Part shown: piece by piece, positions 61,591 through 64,000 of the stretch
Position numbering within the stretch: position 1 is the stretch's first letter
How the letters are laid out: each line of letters opens with the position of its first letter
Origin: CAJJDF01 sp965655625
GTDB taxonomy: Bacteria > Bacteroidota > Bacteroidia > Flavobacteriales_D > CAJJDF01
Length of the DNA stretch: 64,000 bases
Direction of reading: 5' to 3'
Assembly (NCBI GenBank): GCA_965655625.1
Contig: CBFHHA010000002.1
Coordinates: forward strand, 1-64,000
Notes under the pieces: generated by a model
What the model was told of the DNA's origin: nothing
What the model saw: the letters and a program-made list of their open reading frames with translations, nothing else
Database searches by the model: none
Program-made: the position numbers and the translations under genes

Positions 61591-61956
61591 TTATTGATTC
61601 TTTGTCGTCATAACAATTTCGTCAAATTCCAGCGACTCTTCTAGTTCCAAATCTACCTCCGCAATATCCTCAAAGTATTCGCTTACAGTTAGTTCATCAA
61701 ATTCATCTTGGGTAGATTGATCATTTTCTCCAAAGAAGACGATAGAAGAAGCAATTGCAATAGCGGCAACAGATGCTGCGTACCTGAATACTTTCCCAAT
61801 CGAAAATACTTTCGTGTTGTTCGATTCATCAACCTTGTTCAGAATTGAATTTTCTAAAGAGTCAAAGTAGTCAGTTGGCACAGAGAATCCATTTTTACCT
61901 TTCAGCCTTGTGAGGTAAGGAAAAGTATCTTCGGTATGTGTTTGTGTCGGTTTCAT
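61591..61956 (-). CDS. single-TM protein, possible anti-sigma factor
   Basis: 121 residues. A cytoplasmic N-terminus (~65 residues, KPTQTHTEDTFPYLTRLKGKNGFSVPTDYFDSLENSILNKV) is followed by one hydrophobic segment (YAASVAAIAIASSIVFF) and an acidic C-terminus (STQDEFDELTVSEYFEDIAEVDLELEESLEFDEI). FxVPxxYFxxLE is a pattern I associate with small Bacteroidota proteins next to ECF sigma genes. No zinc-finger anti-sigma motif is visible. Role inferred from its position, 39 bases after the sigma gene. Confidence 0.6.
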   Translation of the reverse strand: MKPTQTHTEDTFPYLTRLKGKNGFSVPTDYFDSLENSILNKVDESNNTKVFSIGKVFRYAASVAAIAIASSIVFFGENDQSTQDEFDELTVSEYFEDIAEVDLELEESLEFDEIVMTTKNQ

Positions 61957-61994
61957 TGTAATGTGTTTCTATGACAGTTATTTTGAGTAATGGT

Positions 61995-62534
61995 TTAATC
62001 GTGGTTCGATAAATACGATTCAATTTTTTTGTGTGCATGATGATAAGAAGCTTTCAAAGAGCCAACAGAACCCCCCAGTATTTCTGCCATTTCATTGTAA
62101 GTTAAATCATTAAAGTATTTCATGTGAAATACTAATTTTTGTTTCTGGGGCAAAGTCGAAATTGCTTTGTACAGTTTCGCTTCAATTTCTTCACCCGAAA
62201 AAAACGATTCTTCCGATCGGTTATCCAATTGAATATCTTCTATCGATTGTGCAATTCTCTTTTTGTTAGCTTGAATAAAATTAAGCGCCTCATTGGTGGC
62301 TATTCTATAAATCCAGGTATAGAGGTTAGATTCTCTTTTGAATTTTGGCAAACCTCGCCAGATTTTAATAAAGGTATTTTGGGTAATATCGTTGGCATCT
62401 TCATGATTGAGAACCATTTTTCGTACGTGCCAATAAACTCTCTCTTTGTACTCAGAAACCAATCTGCCGAAAGCTATTTCCTCTTTTCCTGAAGTATAAT
62501 ACTGAGTTAATATATCTTGGTCGATAAGTTTCAT
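61995..62534 (-). CDS. ECF-type RNA polymerase sigma-70 factor
   Basis: 179 residues. Region 2: VSEYKERVYWHVRKMVLNHEDANDITQNTFIKIWRGLPKFKRESNLYTWIYRIATNEALNFIQANK (about 27-92). Region 4: ISTLPQKQKLVFHMKYFNDLTYNEMAEILGGSVGSLKASYHHAHKKIESYL (about 125-178) with the -35-binding HTH. It heads a minus-strand three-gene unit with a single-TM protein and a periplasmic protein, a classic cue-to-sigma arrangement. It differs clearly from the other ECF factor at 16838. Confidence 0.93.
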   Translation of the reverse strand: MKLIDQDILTQYYTSGKEEIAFGRLVSEYKERVYWHVRKMVLNHEDANDITQNTFIKIWRGLPKFKRESNLYTWIYRIATNEALNFIQANKKRIAQSIEDIQLDNRSEESFFSGEEIEAKLYKAISTLPQKQKLVFHMKYFNDLTYNEMAEILGGSVGSLKASYHHAHKKIESYLSNHD

Positions 62535-62663
62535 GAATTCTGTTTGAACGAGAGGTCAATGCTTAGACCATAGAAAAGGGAAAAGGTTTAAACAAGATTA
62601 ATTTCTTAGTTAGATATACTAAACTAAAACTACGGTCGTTATATTGAAAAATAAACAAAATAT

Positions 62664-62870
62664 ATGGATAAAAAGACTACTCTTGATGACTTGTCAAACT
62701 TTTATAACAATGAAAAGAAACTTTCGCAATTTTTAGTGGATATGGAAGATTCCCCTTCATTTTCGGAAGAGATAAGTCCTTGTACAATTTCTAACATTTT
62801 AGCTTATTCAAAAGTTTTGAGTATTAGAGACACAACTTATTTAGGGAAAATTGATTTCGTATTAAATTAA
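62664..62870 (+). CDS. small hypothetical protein
   Basis: 68 residues: charged and helical at the N-terminus (DKKTTLDDLSNFYNNEKKLSQFLVDMED), then FSEEISPCTISNILAYSKVLSIRDTTYLGKIDFVLN. There is no signal peptide or membrane segment. Not recognised as a family. A strong terminator follows 24 bases after the stop, which supports it as a real expressed gene. It is divergent from the ECF sigma gene. Confidence 0.55.
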   Translation: MDKKTTLDDLSNFYNNEKKLSQFLVDMEDSPSFSEEISPCTISNILAYSKVLSIRDTTYLGKIDFVLN

Positions 62871-62893
62871 ATTTTCTTTAGCCCCACTAACTT

Positions 62894-62929
62894 AGAGCGT
62901 TTCTATTTTTTAGATACGCTCTTTTTTTG
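62894..62929 (+). terminator. rho-independent terminator after the small ORF
   Basis: AGAGCGT-T-TCTA and TAGA-T-ACGCTCT pair with one T-T mismatch, followed by TTTTTTT. Confidence 0.85.
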
Positions 62930-62945
62930 TTAACCTTGTACTTAA

Positions 62946-64000
62946 ATGAACGCAATTTACACTTTTTCTATTCGGCTATACTCAGTCGCTATTTGGCTGG
63001 TTTCTTTTTGGAACCCGAAAGCAAAACTCTGGAGAGAAGGCAGAAAAAACTGGGCAGAAAAGCTAAGTTTGTCTCTGGCGGGAAAACAAAATATATATTG
63101 GTTTCATTGTGCTTCGCTGGGTGAATTTGAGCAAGCTCGACCATTAATTGAGAAAATAAAACACCAGAAACCATCTGTTCTTATTTTAGTCACTTTTTTT
63201 TCGCCTTCAGGATACCAACAAAGAAAAAACTACAAGATGGCCGACTACGTTTGCTACCTTCCGTTGGATACAAAATCCAACGCCAAGCATTTCCTTTCTC
63301 TCGTTTCTATTTCCAAAGCTTATTTTGTAAAGTATGAAGTTTGGCCCAACTTTTTTCAAGAATTAAAACGAAAGGAAATTCCGTTTTATTTGCTTTCGGC
63401 TACCTTCCGAGAAGGTCAAATATATTTCAATTCATTGGGCAAATGGTTCAAATCAATTTTGGCTTTGACTACCCACATTTTTGTGCAAGAAAAAGCTTCG
63501 CAAGAGTTGCTTGCTAGTCACGGAATAGCCTCAATTGTTTCGGGAGATACGCGATTCGATCAGGTGGCCAAAACTGCCAAAACTGCTGTTCCGAACAAAG
63601 TGATTGAGGAATTCTCAAGAGGTAAATTTACGCTTGTAGCAGGCAGTTGTTGGGAAAAGGAAGAAGGTTTTATTGCAGCGTTTCTTTCTCCTGCTTCCAC
63701 CATAAAAGTTATTTTTGCTCCACACGATGTTAGTGAAAATCATGTAAAGGCATTGCTTGCTCGGTTGAAACCAGAGATAAGCTGTATTCGATATTCGCAG
63801 TTTGAAAAGGACGTAAATTTACAGGATTTTCAGGTGTTAATTTTAGATAATATTGGACTGCTTTCTAATGCTTATCAATATGGATCTGTGGCATTTGTGG
63901 GAGGTGGATTTACCAATGCTCTTCACAATATTTTGGAGCCAGCGACTTTTGGTCTCCCGGTTTTTTATGGCGACAATCACCCCAAATTTCCCGAAGGCGA
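62946..64000 (+). CDS. waaA: 3-deoxy-D-manno-octulosonic acid transferase, 3'-truncated by window edge
   Basis: Translated by eye from ATG 62946; the frame is open to base 64000 (about 351 residues), with the C-terminal ~60 residues of a usual ~410-residue protein outside the window. It starts MNAIYTFSIRLYSVAIWLVSFWNPKAKLW (membrane anchor), then IYWFHCASLGEFEQARPLIEKI and LILVTFFSPSGYQQRKNY, both WaaA signatures (HCASxGE, TFFSPSGY). KYEVWPNFFQELKRKEIP and LLSATFRE follow, then GGGFTNALHNILEPATFGLPVFYGDNH. It attaches Kdo to lipid IVA in LPS core synthesis. Confidence 0.93.
   Translation, partial: MNAIYTFSIRLYSVAIWLVSFWNPKAKLWREGRKNWAEKLSLSLAGKQNIYWFHCASLGEFEQARPLIEKIKHQKPSVLILVTFFSPSGYQQRKNYKMADYVCYLPLDTKSNAKHFLSLVSISKAYFVKYEVWPNFFQELKRKEIPFYLLSATFREGQIYFNSLGKWFKSILALTTHIFVQEKASQELLASHGIASIVSGDTRFDQVAKTAKTAVPNKVIEEFSRGKFTLVAGSCWEKEEGFIAAFLSPASTIKVIFAPHDVSENHVKALLARLKPEISCIRYSQFEKDVNLQDFQVLILDNIGLLSNAYQYGSVAFVGGGFTNALHNILEPATFGLPVFYGDNHPKFPEG

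Noticed and set aside
1..64000. CRISPR arrays, insertion sequences, integrases and phage genes
   Set aside because: No regularly spaced direct repeats, transposase motifs or phage structural genes were seen in the coding content.

Overview
The window is chromosomal DNA of a Bacteroidota bacterium, most likely of the Flavobacteriales (inference). The lineage markers are a DUF4271 gene next to a divergent HemD, purD beside DUF6427 and DUF6341 genes, a PorZ-like protein with a type IX secretion (T9SS) sorting tail, a DUF5686 outer-membrane protein and a three-subunit b558-type succinate dehydrogenase. Base composition is AT-rich and Shine-Dalgarno sequences are weak. Several genes have a TAnnTTTG-type -7 promoter element, which is characteristic of this phylum. 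No rRNA, tRNA, CRISPR array or insertion sequence was recognised by eye.

Layout. 1-4.2 kb: 5'-truncated gcvP, then three small genes, one of them a lipoprotein that looks like a Rieske domain without its histidine ligands. 4.2-9.5 kb (minus): a six-gene run DUF4271-hemD-rnpA-yidD-ctp-O-antigen-ligase-like. 9.7-15 kb: gdhA, DUF2795, purD, DUF6341/DUF6427 and purQ. 15.4-17.5 kb (minus): nadD, gmk and an ECF sigma gene whose 3' end is duplicated in tandem. 17.7-26 kb: pruA, a PduO-type adenosyltransferase, DUF5686, fbp, an M20 dipeptidase and DUF6653.

26.2-37.5 kb (plus): a tightly overlapping exopolysaccharide cluster. It runs from a Wzz-like two-TM protein through a flippase, a polymerase and two glycosyltransferases to a single-chain fusion of an O-antigen ligase/polymerase with an undecaprenyl-phosphate sugar transferase. 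After that come a pol-beta-type nucleotidyltransferase, a radical SAM protein and two methyltransferases. It is the most accessory-looking part of the window and holds the least conventional gene combination.

37.5-43.6 kb (minus): a CPBP-family membrane protein, fabF, acpP and sdhBAC. 43.7-54.8 kb (plus): cvpA, a large propeller/beta-barrel protein with a dead-looking peptidase domain, a half-size TauE, an M20 amidohydrolase, porZ and two GT-C-like membrane proteins. 54.8-64 kb: a LytTR response regulator with an Hpt protein, trpS, rnhA/purN, yebC, a class III aminotransferase, an ECF sigma/membrane/periplasmic three-gene unit, a small ORF and the start of waaA, which runs off the end.

Surface and envelope biogenesis is the common theme: EPS cluster, PorZ, GT-C proteins, WaaA, DUF5686 and the propeller/barrel protein. 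It is interleaved with core metabolism (glycine cleavage, purines, proline and glutamate, TCA cycle, fatty acids). Intergenic gaps carry a dispersed family of palindromic elements related to GTCATTCnGnACTTGAT, mostly at gene ends.
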